Assembly (NCBI RefSeq): GCF_001625305.1
Contig: NW_017804353.1
Span: 694,863 to 758,862, forward strand
DNA length: 64,000 nucleotides
Direction: 5' to 3'
Source of the DNA: Branchiostoma belcheri
Lineage: Eukaryota > Chordata > Leptocardii > Amphioxiformes > Branchiostomatidae
Position 1 is the first letter of the stretch. Every line of letters begins with the position of its first letter. Shown here piece after piece: positions 22,001 to 34,600 of this stretch. The translations under genes and the position numbers were made by a program. Under the pieces are notes generated by a model, which was not told the DNA's origin, did no database searches, and saw nothing but the letters and a program-made list of their open reading frames with translations.

Positions 22001-25000
22001 AACCTGTGGATAATTGTCATATTGTGTCCACCACTCAAACACCTTTTGGATAGTTTTGAGTATGCCTAATGGGCAATTAGTTCATTATTACCATCTCATA
22101 GAAATGTATACTTTTTAGACAAAGACTAACCACAGGTTGCTGGCCGCATAATCGCATAAGCCATAGATGACAGACTCATCACAAGTCTCTCTCCTTTGGT
22201 TGTTGATGAAGACTTCTACATTTGTACGTGCATAACTCTTCTCTGAAGTGCACTCGCTAGTGGCTCAGGAGTCCAATTCTGGATCTGCAGGGTCCTCCGC
22301 AGTGCTCACAGCTGAACTGGAACGGACTCTGCTCCCTGCTGCTGCTGCCGCTGCTTTATATCTCTGTCTGGCCTCTAGAATATTGTTAAGATGGCGTGTC
22401 CTTTCAAAGTTTTCATGTGCAAGTTTGATTAGAATGCATGGGCCAGCCACTCTGTCAGTCTTGTGCCTGGCAAAATAACAAGTAGTGTGACTTCTATCAA
22501 ACTGATGTTTGTATGATATTTGCAGATGTGGGAACCTGGACCAGGCAGTGGAACCACAGATAGCCAGCCTCATACTTGCATAAGCCGTACATTTTGTACA
22601 TAAAAGATCCATTACAAGTATTGTGACTCCTATAAATGATTTGTGTATGATGATTTTAGATGTGGTAACCTGGACCAGGCCGTTGACCTCCTGATGAACG
22701 CAGACGAGGTTCTGGGCAGCTCGCGGGACGGTCCGGCTGCCAAGAGCAGATACCCCGAACCCTCCAACCTCTGGCTCATTGCCGAGAGGCTTGACTGCTG
22801 CGACAGCTTTGCCAAGGTATTAATATTGTTTTTTTTTAATAGTGTGCAATTGTAAACAATAGCCTGAGTTGTGTAACACTCCTGGCTAGTTAGTGGTTTA
22901 CAGCAACTGCAAGGTTCAAGCTACATGAAGCTTCTAGATAAAGTTTGTAGTGCGATAAATAGTGTTCTACAGCCCCTAACTGTGGAACAACCTGTCACTG
23001 AAGCAACGAAAGACTCTGGGACTGCTAAAATTCATTCAGGTCTGGAATTGTGATGATTGAAATGAGAGGTGAAATTGTGTGAGTTTTTTATGTGTCATAC
23101 AGTAACTGTATCGTATGTGGTATCGTAATATTGTATACATGTAGTTTGTTAATCGTCCTTTGTATACCCAGCATTGCCTGAAAAACAGGTTATGTACCCG
23201 AGTGTTACTGCTGGTGAAATAAATAAACTGAAAGTAAATAAACTAATTAACTGATGTCTCCTTTGAATGCCCAGGTCTTCACCGACAAGGGTGACTTCAC
23301 TTCTTTTTCTATAATGAGCTAATGTAAACAATAGCCTGAGTTGCCTGAAACAACAGTTTGTTATGTACTTGAGTGTTACTGCTGGTGAAATAAATAAAAA
23401 GGTCTACCCGTGCTCTATACAGAGCATAGGGTTTTGGTGCCTATGTCCATTTCTGTAGCCCTTGGGCGACACACAGTTGTGCAGGGCACTACAGCAGGGG
23501 ACTAGTCCACTGGTAGTGCTGTGTGCTTGACCTTCTCACACTCTTTCTCATATGTGCTGAGTGCTGAGCAGAGAAAGCAGTGTGTACCATTTTTAAAGTC
23601 TTTGGTATGACCTGGCTGGGGTTTGAACTCACGACCTCCCGGTTACAAAGCGAGCACTCTACCAATTGAGCTATTGCACTGAAACTAAATGAACTAAACT
23701 GATGTCTTCTTTGAACGCCCAGGTGTTCACGGACAAGGGTGACTTCACGAGTGCGTCGACGTGGATCGCTCGAGCGGAGGGCCTCCTGCGGACGCCGGGG
23801 CTCGTCGGTGTGCAGCGCTACACCGAAAACGTCGCCATCTACTACCGACACGTCCTGGACAGCACCATCGAGAGGTTTATTAAATTCTTATTTACTTCTG
23901 TATTCTTTGAACTCATTCTGTACTCATCAGTGGACTTACCACTGCTGTCCGGAGTGGCCCTGGATACATACATACCCACAATGAGACAGTATATAAAGTA
24001 CCGTATAACATGAACAATTAAACATGACTATCAAAATCGTTAATATCCATACTCCCAATCGGGGTCATGCAACATGTTCTGCTACCACATTCTAGTTGCA
24101 GCCGCATGGATTGATTTAAACTGTGCTGCGTGGCATAAGTGTGGGTTTCAGAAGTTCTGTTGAAAATGTTTATAGGTACTCGGGTAACTGATTCTGAATT
24201 GACTTGCGTACAGTTTGTAATACTAAACGATGTAATTGGCGGCGTGAAGATAGATCTTTCCAGCCAAGACTGGATAGAATGATGTTCCATGCTGAAATGC
24301 GATCTGGATGAGGAAATAAGCATTATTCTTACTGCACGGTTTAGGTTCTATATCGCGCAGGATGACTACCGCAAGGGCACGGCGTACTACGCCCAGATGA
24401 TGTCAGAGATGGACAAGACGAACGTGCGGTTTGCGTTCATGCAGTCGCAGTACTGGTCCATGCGCGTGTCAGAACTGGAGGAGCCTGACATTGACCTGCT
24501 GGAGGAGGCAGCACACAAAGTCCTCAGATCTCAGGCCATACTGGTATGTACAATGTAGATGGTAGAGTGCATGTAGTGGTCTGAGAGTAAATGGTTAGAG
24601 TCTAATGTGTAGAAGAGTGTCAGAGCTCAGGCTACATGTGCATGCTGTAGACTGTTATGCTTCTTAAACTTTTTGGGTCAAGGCATCCAATGCAATTTGA
24701 GGGTGGCAAAACTGGATTTTCAAAGACACTTTAATTTCTGTTCATTGTTAGACTATTAATGTAGTACCCCCGGTAAGTTGAATAAATACCATCCCGTAGC
24801 ATACTGATATCTATGAAGCAAAAATGTGATGTGGCTGATGGATAAGTCGCTTGTTTTGTATATATTGCAGAAATTCATGGGGGCAACTGCAATGTATGTT
24901 ACATTACATAGATCAGTCAAGCCTATTTCTGATGATTCATCTTTTCAAACCTTTGTACAACCTGTGTAACACATACAGGTCCGTAAAGTAGGCAAGAAGC

Positions 25001-26083
25001 ACAGTAGCTATGCCTGGAACTGTCGCATCCTGGCCGCCATCCTGGCCCGTATGGACGACCGGCTAGAAGAGGCCCTGGACAAACTGGAGGAGGCAGAAGC
25101 CATTCAGCAGACAACTTACCCCAACCACGAACAACTGGGACAGACCTGCTATCTACAAGGTGGGTGTGAGATTCAGTCACTTTGGTCTTCCTCAGTTGAC
25201 TGACCCAGTGAGGCTTGTCACGTGGCTTCTTTGAAGTGTGACATCAACACTGGATCAAAGGTATCTGGGTCAGTCTATTGAGGAAGACCAGAGTGACTGG
25301 TCAGAAGCTCTAGGTGTGAGAGAACTTCTTTGTGTTGGATCTTAAGTTTTAACTTTAAACATGTAACTACCAACACGGGTGAACTTTAAAAAAGTTTAAT
25401 GATATATACATTGTGTATTTATGGAATAAGGAAAACACATTGTTTTTGCTCTGTTTCCTCTTTTCCAAACACCAAAGGTCAATGACCTGAAACAGTCTAT
25501 CACCATGGTAACTAGTGTTGCAATTTTATAGCAGGAGGGATTTAGACTTCTGTCTCGCCATATAAATGAATGTGTTTGAGTAAGACTTGACAGAGCAGAC
25601 CATATGCGAAGGTAAACATTATGCATTTGCTTTGCAAATGTTACCTTTTTAGTAACAAGTAGTATTTGCTGATTCTATAGGTGAGAGAGTTTCTTTGTGT
25701 TGGATCTAAAGTTTTCACTTTTAACACGTAACAGTAACTACCAACACAGATGAACTTTCATGGTATTAACCAGTAGTGTTTGCTGATCTGCAGGCTTGGT
25801 GTACCTGGACATAGACAGACTGTATACATGTATATATATGGGCCCCTCAGGACAAGAGTTAACTTTAAACATGTAACTACCAACACAGATGAACTTTCAT
25901 GCTAAGATATTAACCAGTAGTGTTTGCTGATCTGCAGGCTTGGTGTACCTGGACATAGACAGACTGCAGGAGGGGAGGGAGTACCTCCAGGCGGCGATGG
26001 AGTACTTCGGGCCACAGCATCCGCGAGCGCTCACCATCATTCCTCTACTCATGGGGGAACTAGGCGGGTACTCCGATGCCTAG
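19047..26083 (+). CDS. TPR-like helical repeat protein, 5' end unresolved
   Basis: Nine exons join in phase: 19047-19088, 20017-20210, 20863-21060, 21727-21956, 22660-22816, 23723-23874, 24345-24543, 24979-25159, 25938-26083 (stop TAG at 26081). They give about 499 codons. Sequence typical of tetratricopeptide helices is visible, such as YLSHTGHFVEAENHYTKAM in exon 4, LEEALDKLEEAEAI in exon 8 and LVYLDIDRLQEGREYLQAAM in exon 9. A role as a protein-binding scaffold is inferred from the repeat class only; the family was not recognised. Exons are GC-rich against AT-rich introns, which supports coding. The donor of exon 6 (GTTTAT) is weak. The initiator methionine and any exon before 19047 were not found. 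Exons 5, 6 and 9 each have a decayed copy of their 5' end upstream. The gene converges tail to tail on PRPF4. Confidence 0.85.
19343..19827. mobile_element. MITE of the GGCCACACC group, TAA flanks
   Basis: Termini GGCCACACCAAGTAAATTTT and complement (with GATGACGTCC / GGACGTCATC inside), flanked by TAA. In the TPR gene's first resolved intron. Confidence 0.78.
23400..23680 (-). mobile_element. tRNA-derived SINE, family S2
   Basis: Minus-strand head GTGCAATAGCTCAATTGGTA with a TGT-like anticodon loop and B box GAGTTCAAACC. The body contains the ATTTCTGTAGCCCTTGGGCG block in complement. TPR-gene intron. Confidence 0.82.
25164..25385. mobile_element. Element C copy just after a TPR-gene donor
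   Basis: Contains the inverted GACCCAGTGAGGCTTGTCAC and GGTCAGTCTATTGAGGAAGA regions and the tail TAACTTTAAACATGTAACTA. The hammerhead core is damaged (TTGAGGA, AGAAG). Related pieces lie at 2190-2390, 3050-3250 and 25860-25905. Confidence 0.7.
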
Positions 26084-28673
26084 TTAGATACTGTAACTCC
26101 TCACTTTATGTGAAAGTACCAGTAAGTTCACGGTCACAGAGAAAAATGCTAGTGCTCACAGAAAAAGAAAGTCAGCAATTTGTTTGTTAATGATAATGAT
26201 ATATAACTTTGCGGTACAGAAGTGAGATACTGTATTTCACTTTATGTTCACTGCAAAAAGTAATCAGATTCTGAAGTAGTTAAGTCTTCTCTCAAACATT
26301 GACAACTGTCTTGTACAGTACCGGTATATTACAAAACATTCAGGACTGGTGTTACAAATATACATAATATTTTCATGTATATTTGGCACAATTCAAGCCC
26401 GCAACTCTATACATGGCAATTTGTATTGCATACATCACAAACTTGACTTGAACTTTTTACTTGCGCTTGCCTAATTTTTTGGGTTTTTTTGGTGGACTGG
26501 AAAAATTTTTTTTAAATTATCGTGTCAGTATTATGTGATAAAAAGATGTAGTTTCATCTTTCCACAAAAATCTTTATTTGGCTCTTTTAAAGTGATGTGT
26601 TGGTGCTACAACCAAAGGCTTTAGGTGTAGGTATACATGTGTAAGCACTCAATATTTAACTAAGACAGATTTCATCTTTTCTACATCTACATACTATAAA
26701 TATACAGAAGAATCAGTACAAGTATTACTTCACTAAGATGCCAAGTTGTAAAATTTTTAAAGTTTTCAAAAATATACAGTGTTAAGACCACACATGTTGT
26801 ACAATTGCAATCTGAGGGAATTTTGGGGATAGTCAAGCCCATGTCAGGCAAAATTCAGCCGCCTTGCTACAAGAAGACTGCCTCAAATCATTTTTTTTCA
26901 GTTGGTTCTGTCCAGACTTCCTTCAAAATGCTACAGCATCAAAATCGTACAAAAACCTACAGCTAACGTAACCACACCATAACAGTACCTGGGGTTTAAT
27001 AGGGAAATACCAGTTGTATTTGTAAAAGGAAAAGTAACACAGTTCAAATGCTGCTAAGTCTTGTGAATAATACATTTGTACTAACTTAGGCAGAACAGGT
27101 AATACAGCTACGTCGATGAAGGTTAGACATCCAGGTAATACGATATGCCAAAAAACAGTTACTCAAGCAGCTGGATATGATTTTGAAAACGTCAGACGTT
27201 TCAGCTAGTATCCACTAGCTTTCGTCAGTGACTGAGAGACCAGAGGGGAAAGCAGGTTTATATACACAACCTGTTGATTGATATAGGTAATAGGTATACA
27301 GCTATTTTAGGTAAATATAAATGAATATAGCTGAATAGGTAATACAGCTATTTTATAATATTCTTCTGCCTCTTTGCATGTGGGAACTTTGAGAGGAATA
27401 AGGCAAGGCTATCGCTACCTGTACAATCATGCAGTATAAATTTTGTGTTTTGATTTTGAATAACAATCATGTTTATCAGGTACCACATATTCAACCAGGA
27501 ACGTTTTTCACACTAGATGTGTTCATTGTAGGAAAAGTATTTCACTCTGTGTTAGGGAACAGAGTAATTCATGGAAACTTTTGTCTTCCAGAACATAGCT
27601 TTTTTACCATGATTTTGGGATGGAAAAGATGTATTGGGAATATGAGAAAAATCATGTTACATGTGCATTGTATCAAGGTAATGATTATGTTTACTATGAT
27701 ACTAGGTATAACTACTAAGGTGTAAATTTTTTTAACAGGATAAAGTTAACATAAGATTAAGTAGAGCAGGTCTATGCCAGCCTTTGTAGCTTTAGAGAAG
27801 GGACCAAGAGAGTGTACTAACGCTAAAAAGGATGGAGAGGATAACCTGTGGTACTTTTGCTTGTCTTTCGTACAGCTTTTAAGATATTTATTTTTCTTTG
27901 GACGTCACTGGTGTTAGATAAGATTTAATGCAATTTGACATTTTGTTTGATTCAATATTTTGGAATTAACATAAATGACAGCTTTTTTAACTACAGGTGA
28001 ACTTGTGTTTATATTTATATTTGGCCAAACTGTTGGCAGAAAAAGATTTTATGAAGGGATGTTAATAAATAATATGAATAAAGGTGTGGAATGTGACAAT
28101 TTATTGTTTTTTTTTTTCTGTATTCCTTGATTATAAGAAAATATTTTGCAAATATTCTAAGTAAGAAACTGCTTAGAATGGTGTGAAGGAGGTATGAGCA
28201 TTTTATTTTCAATAAACAGTGCATATTTTCAGTGAGTTTTTTCCTGGCAAATGATCAAATAAAAGTGCGGCTGAAGTTATTGTTGCATAGTATGCCACAG
28301 TGTATTCACCTATGCCCTATAATGTTCTGTTTGAACAAGACTTAGTACAGAAGTACAACAGTACACTGTATTCCAATGTGGTGTACATATCAACCACTTT
28401 CTCATGACTCTGGGTTCACCAAATTGGTCCAAGTAAAATGACCACTTGTCATGTTGATCAGGATTCATTTTTTGTCACAAATAAAAAATATGAAAATATG
28501 GGTATGTCCTTTATGACAGGAAACAACTTCTAGATATCAAATCTGTAAGTGTATGCATCTGTTAGTGTATGCATCACAGCTAAATTTAAAAGGACTGAAA
28601 ATTGGAAAAGACTTGCTGATCTTTAGGTGCTTGTCATCCATGTTACTCTCCCTTGTAAAGTCAAGGTCCTGGA
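26084..28673. other. Convergent intergenic region and 3' UTRs of the TPR and PRPF4 genes
   Basis: AT-rich sequence between the two stop codons. It holds a hammerhead-bearing repeat near 27111-27286, and AATAAA-like hexamers on both strands near 28100-28215. No exon is recognised; the 98-codon frame at 27429 has the composition of UTR. Confidence 0.5.
27191..27232 (-). ncRNA. Hammerhead ribozyme-like motif, family A
   Basis: Core, stems I-III and the GTC site are the same as at 7178-7219, on the minus strand, in the region between the TPR and PRPF4 genes. Confidence 0.6.
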
Positions 28674-31600
28674 TCATTCAGCAGCCCAGAGTTTGTAAGT
28701 CCGGTCGTACGAGGAAGTGGCAATGAACTTGCTGTCAGGAGAAATGTCGATGGACATCAGCTTCCCTTCGTGCCCCGCAAGGGTCTTCAGAGGCGACCAA
28801 CCAGGATGGGCCCAGACCTGGTGCAGTAGCCAATCACAGTGCAGTTAGAAAATATTTAAATAGTAACAACCAATCATAGCACAGATAGAGAAAAATTCAA
28901 ATAGTAACAGCCAAAAACAGCACAGATAGGAAAGATTCAAATAGTAACAGCCAATCACAGAACACATAGGGAAAATTCAATTAATAAAAGCCAATCACAG
29001 CACAAATAGGAAAAATTCAAGTGGTAACAGCCAATCACAGCATAGATAGGAAAAATTCTAAATAGTAACAGCCAGCCACAACACAGAGATAATGCCATTG
29101 TGTTCTCCCTGCTACACACATTAGTAAATATAGAACACAATCATTTAGGGGTAACAAAAAACAGACCTTAATCAAGATTGTATAAATTGAAAAGAAAGAT
29201 GATACTATCAAGTACTTGCCTTTGCTGTGCAGTCAAAAGATGCTGTGACCAGATACTGTCCTTCAGAACCTGGGGGTAAGAAACATCATGGAACATAGCG
29301 TTAACTTCAGATTCTGTACCTGGCAGGTATGGCACCAAGGAAGGATGAAAACATTTAACAACCAACTGGTACAATTTTTAAATCATTATTGCTTTGCATA
29401 CATATTTTGTGTACACTCAAGAACTCACTTACATACCCGGTACATACAGTGCCAATTCATAAATTCCGCAAAAGGCCAGGATTTACGGGCTTGTCGTAAA
29501 AGTCGCTATGTACTACCGCAAATTCACAATACCAGCTTTGTATTCCTGTGGTTAAGTTGTGGTGAGTTACGTACCTTGATACTTGAGGCCTGAGACGAGG
29601 TTGGTGTGTCCTGGGATGGTGTACACACACTTCCTCTGTCTCACGTCCCACACTTTAGCTGTGTTGTCTGCACTTCCTGTGGCCAGATGGTACCTACACA
29701 ACAAACAGGGCTTTTCCATTATACAATAACATTTGATTGACTGCTTTACTCAATATAGAGCTATTACTACTAACTAAAGCATTTAAAAGTAAACAGTCAT
29801 TAAAATACAGAAAGTTCAGATAGATGGAACTACAACCATATTATGTAGTGTCGAATGACTGAGTGGTTAGATTGGTCACAAGATTAAGAGGTCATGGGTT
29901 CGAATCCCTGGCATTCCTGGCTAGACACGTACGTAACACAATTTCCTCACCCCACTTAGGTGTAAAATGGGTTGAGTGTTATGGGTTAACCTGACTTTGG
30001 TTAGAGAGGTAGAAGGCGGTGGAAGGAGAGGGATGGGCTCCACCTTCCAATACCGTGTCCTAGACACAGACACTACGGCCTCAAGAACCTACATTTCGTT
30101 TGCGCCTTTATTCAAACACAGGGTCATGTGGCGCAACGGCAGCGTGCACAATTTGGAATCAAGAGGTCCCAGGTTCGAGTCCTGACATGCCAACGATCTT
30201 GTGCTCTTGGGAAAGGCACTGTACACAACTTTCCCCACTAGACTCAAGTGAAAATGTGTTGAGTATTGTCTGTCCAGTATTCGTTTCTATGTGTGGGACA
30301 CAACACCAGCAACAGCTGCCTTTGCATTGCACTGTTGCAATTTCAATAAATCAAATCAAACATGTCCGTACCCATCAGGTGAGAAGTCGATGGCGAACAG
30401 CTCCTTCAGGTGCCCCTCCAGGAACATGACACACCTGCCGGTCCGCAGGTCCCACACTCGCCCGAACGCATCCAGACCACTGCAGGTGGGCACAGTTCAT
30501 ATTAGTTACTGTAGTTCTTATTACTTATGCCACTGCAAGGGTTAATATTAACACTAGATATCAGTACATACTCTCTATATGCCACTACATTGCACAACAA
30601 CAATACAGTAGTAATCAGTAAATATTTCTGTGGTGTTGATCAGGTTGGCAAGAGACTGAAGAAGAAGGTCTCCCGTGCTCTTGCCCGAGCGTAGGGTGGT
30701 GCCCATCTCCATTTCGTAGCCCTTGGGCGACACACAATTGTGCAATGCACTACAGCAGGGGGCTAGTCCGCTGGTAGTGCTGTGTGTTTGACCTTCCCAC
30801 ACTCTTTCTCTTATGTGCTGAGTGCTAAGCAGAGAAAGAAGTGTGTACCATTTTTAAAGTCTTTGCTATGACCCGGCCGGGTTTGAACTCACGACCTCCC
30901 GGTTACAAAGCGGGCACTCTACCAATTGAGCTATTGCACCGGTTTTGAGCAAGAGACTGCTTCAAAAGAAATTGAGTTTTCACATCCTACATTCTGGTGA
31001 CTGTCACTTTCTTCAGGGCAACAATGAAGGTGACAGACAGTCACTGAAAAGTTGGGTGAGAAACCCAGTGCACTGGTTGTTTAATAAAGAACAGTGCATA
31101 TTCCTTAGCTGATGCTAAATACTTGCAATTACTGCAAACTAAAACTTAAGGTTACTTTTATCACAATGTACGTACATGTAACTTCATCAACTAGGAGGAG
31201 TAAGTTCAAATAATGAATAAGTAGATTGAAAATACACCATTAGTTTGTTGATCAAGTATCCCCTTAGATTAGAATGTAAAATTGCATTATTTAGAAAGTC
31301 TTTAAAGTGCAGTTTGTTCACAAGGTAAGCGCATGTAATTACATGTACGTTGTACAAGACAGTATGTCCCTTACCATGTAGCACACAGTGATCCGTCACA
31401 CTGGAAGCTGATGTCGTAGACTTCCTTACTGTGTCCCTCCTGATGTAAGACTTCCTCCTGGGCCTCCAGGTCCCACAGTCTCCACGACTTGTCATAACTA
31501 CAACATGAAAAACAAGGACATGTCTTACACTCTTCATCCTTTCTATAGTCACTCTTAAGAAAATGCAATAGATTAGCTTTAGTATCGTTATGGACTAGCT

Positions 31601-34600
31601 AGTTAGAATCAGATTTTAGTATTAGTTTGTGTATGTACCATTGTTGTTTCTTTGCCAAACATTGTACCAGCTACAATTGTTAAGCAATAAAGTTGATTTG
31701 CATAAGACAGTTCACAGTGATCACATTGCTATCATCATGCTGCAGATTCTGATATAACTGGAAACTTAAGTTAAGGTAACATTTGTAAAGCAAATGCATA
31801 TAAATGTATACCTCCACATGGTGTAGCCCAACAAACTACTGCTCTGTCCATACTAATATATATAATCAAACACATTAAATTTCATATATGACACTAGTCC
31901 AACTCTGTCTTGCAACTTGCACAATGTAACCCAATACCACAGGGTTTCTGATACAGCTTCAGTTACCATGAGGACAGCTGTCTGGTGCAAGTCATTGATA
32001 ACTGTTTAGAATGGAAGAAGATACAGAGCAAAATGTTATCCTTCTGTGAAGGTAAACATAATTACTTCATCCAAACTCACCATGTTGTACCCAGGAACCT
32101 GCCGGATGGATGGTACGCTACTCTGGCCACCCTCGCCTCATGGCCCTCAATATTCGCCACTGGTTCATCACTGGGAACAGAGTTTAAAAAGAAAAACAAG
32201 ACAACTGAAGGTTAAAAGTCATGTACTGTTTGGAAGAAAAACCCTGCCCCTCCCTGGTACATTTTAAGACACTAATGTAGCAATAAACATTTACAAAGTG
32301 CATGAAATCTACTGCAATTATACATCAAACACTATCTCAATAGAAACTAAAGATATCTGTACCTTTTTTTTAAGACCATATGACACCAATAACTCCAAAA
32401 CAAAACAGAAATCAAGAACTGGAAGAATGATTTGCAAGATTTGATGCTCCTTAACATCAGAAGAGTTTGTTTTTGATCCTAATGTCGTCTTTGTTCAGGA
32501 ACAGTTGTGTTTTACTGCTACTGGTATCATAAGGTCTTTAAGACCTATAGTTGGGACCCAGACCCAGTACCAACCTTTCCAGTGACCAGAGTTTGACGGC
32601 ACCGTCAGCGCTGCAGGAGGCCATGCAGCAGGCTGAGTCCTCCAGGGTCAGGGTCGCCTGGGGGTGGAACACCACACACCCTACGTTCTGGTTGTGTCCT
32701 GGGAGAAAATGAACATAGATTATTGTACAAAATGTCAATGAAAGTTGGGCATCCAGTACAAAGTGTCTAAAAAATATATTTCTGTGTTCTACAATAAAAC
32801 ATAGAACATTGTATCAAAGGTCTAAAAAAATATATTTTTCAGAACACCACACAACCCATGTTCTGGTTGTGTCCTAGGAGAAAACATATTAGAATATCCT
32901 ACACTGTATCAACGTATATTTCTCAGAACACCACACAATCTACACTCTGGATTCAATGACAGAGCCTACTTGTTGATGGGGAAGTGTTGTTTTTCTTGTC
33001 TGATAACCTGAAAATGCAGGAAAAACATATTTGGAGCCCTGAATAACTTTACTCATACACACATATAATATTGTCAATCTTACCTCGTAATGTTCTGACC
33101 AGTTTACAGTCTGGGACTGACCACAACTTGCACAGGCCAGACCTGAAGAGACAACAGGGTTTGCACTTAAAACACAATCATTGTTAAGTTCTTGCTGTTA
33201 TATTGTAGTGAACTGGTCGCAAACCGGACTTCTGGGGAGCTTCGTACTTTATTGTGTTGCCTCCAGGACTCCTAGCACCAGAGTGAGGTTACTGGGTCGG
33301 ACTGCTCTACTTCTAGGATAGGAAGGGGTGTAATAGGACTGCTCTACTTCTAGGATAGGAAGGGGTGTAATAGGACTGCTCTACTTCTAGGATAGGAAGG
33401 GGTGTAATAGGGCTGTTCTACTTGGGGTGTAATAGGACTGTTCTACTTCTATGTAACGGGGGGTTGTGTGGTAGTTCACAATGGGTTCATAACAATCATG
33501 ATGCACCATATTGTCATAATGTGCCATCCTTTTTCAATGTTGGAAACAGCTTTTTTCTTAATTTGCAGTCCATCTTCTGACACTTCCTAATATGTTTGAA
33601 CATTTCGGAGGTACCTAGACACTTTTTAGCTACTGAAGCTGAAACATACAGTAGTGTATCTCTTACCATGAGGCCGTGGCTAGAAGCTGGGAGTTTGGAC
33701 TAAACTTGCAGAAGGAGATGGGCCGACTGTCTCCTATCTGACTGCCGTAGTTGGTCAGGGCCTGAAAAAAAAGGAAAAAATTATTAATAATTTTGAATCT
33801 TTGGTTTAAACATGAGGCAAATCAACATACTACACACATGTACATGTAAGTACCTGGACTAAAAAAATTGTGATGTTGTTCTTAATGTCACTCTTTTTTG
33901 ATAGCTTATTGCAAGATTACATAATGGTTACTGAATAGTAAAAATGTAAAAATACAGTGCAATAATTCATCAGATATGTATGTAAGTAAGACACACAATT
34001 TGCATATGTGAAGATTAGCAATTGATACATTGAATCCTTCATATGCCTGACTAAAATGCATACAACAATCATACATTAAATGTTACCAGGCCCATAATAA
34101 CTTAAGTTATATAAGTTAGAATTTGTGTTTAGTAGTTAGAGTAGTCACATACTATATTGTTACCCATCCTGTTGTCCATCCTTTATTTTCATGTTACTTG
34201 CAATCAGCCTACAGGCAGGAACTTGCAATAAACTTTCTCTATAATAACTACAGTGTATACTCACCCTGAGTTGTCTGTGCAGCTCCTGCATTCTGGCGTT
34301 TTTCTGTGCAGCTGGGATTTCCTTGTCTGCACGAGCTCTCTCCAACCTCTTCTTAGCTCTGAACAGGCATCAATGGAAGGGAAAGTGTCAAACATTGATA
34401 ACATTATATTTATTGTTTATTATATTGTTATTTATCATATAACATTATATATTATATTATTGATAACATTGATAACTTGATAACATTCTTAATTTTTTAT
34501 TGGTTGATGTGGTACAAAAAAACTGTATGTAGTGAGGCAATGCAAGACAGAGCATACATGTACATGTGTGTTCTCTGGCAGTTCTCATTGAGAAGGCACT

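Noticed and set aside
27429..27725. 98-codon ATG frame downstream of the TPR gene
   Set aside because: AT-rich composition and no family resemblance; most likely UTR or intergenic.
28826..29075. CRISPR-like regular array
   Set aside because: Whole units repeat without unique spacers, in an animal intron; it is a minisatellite.
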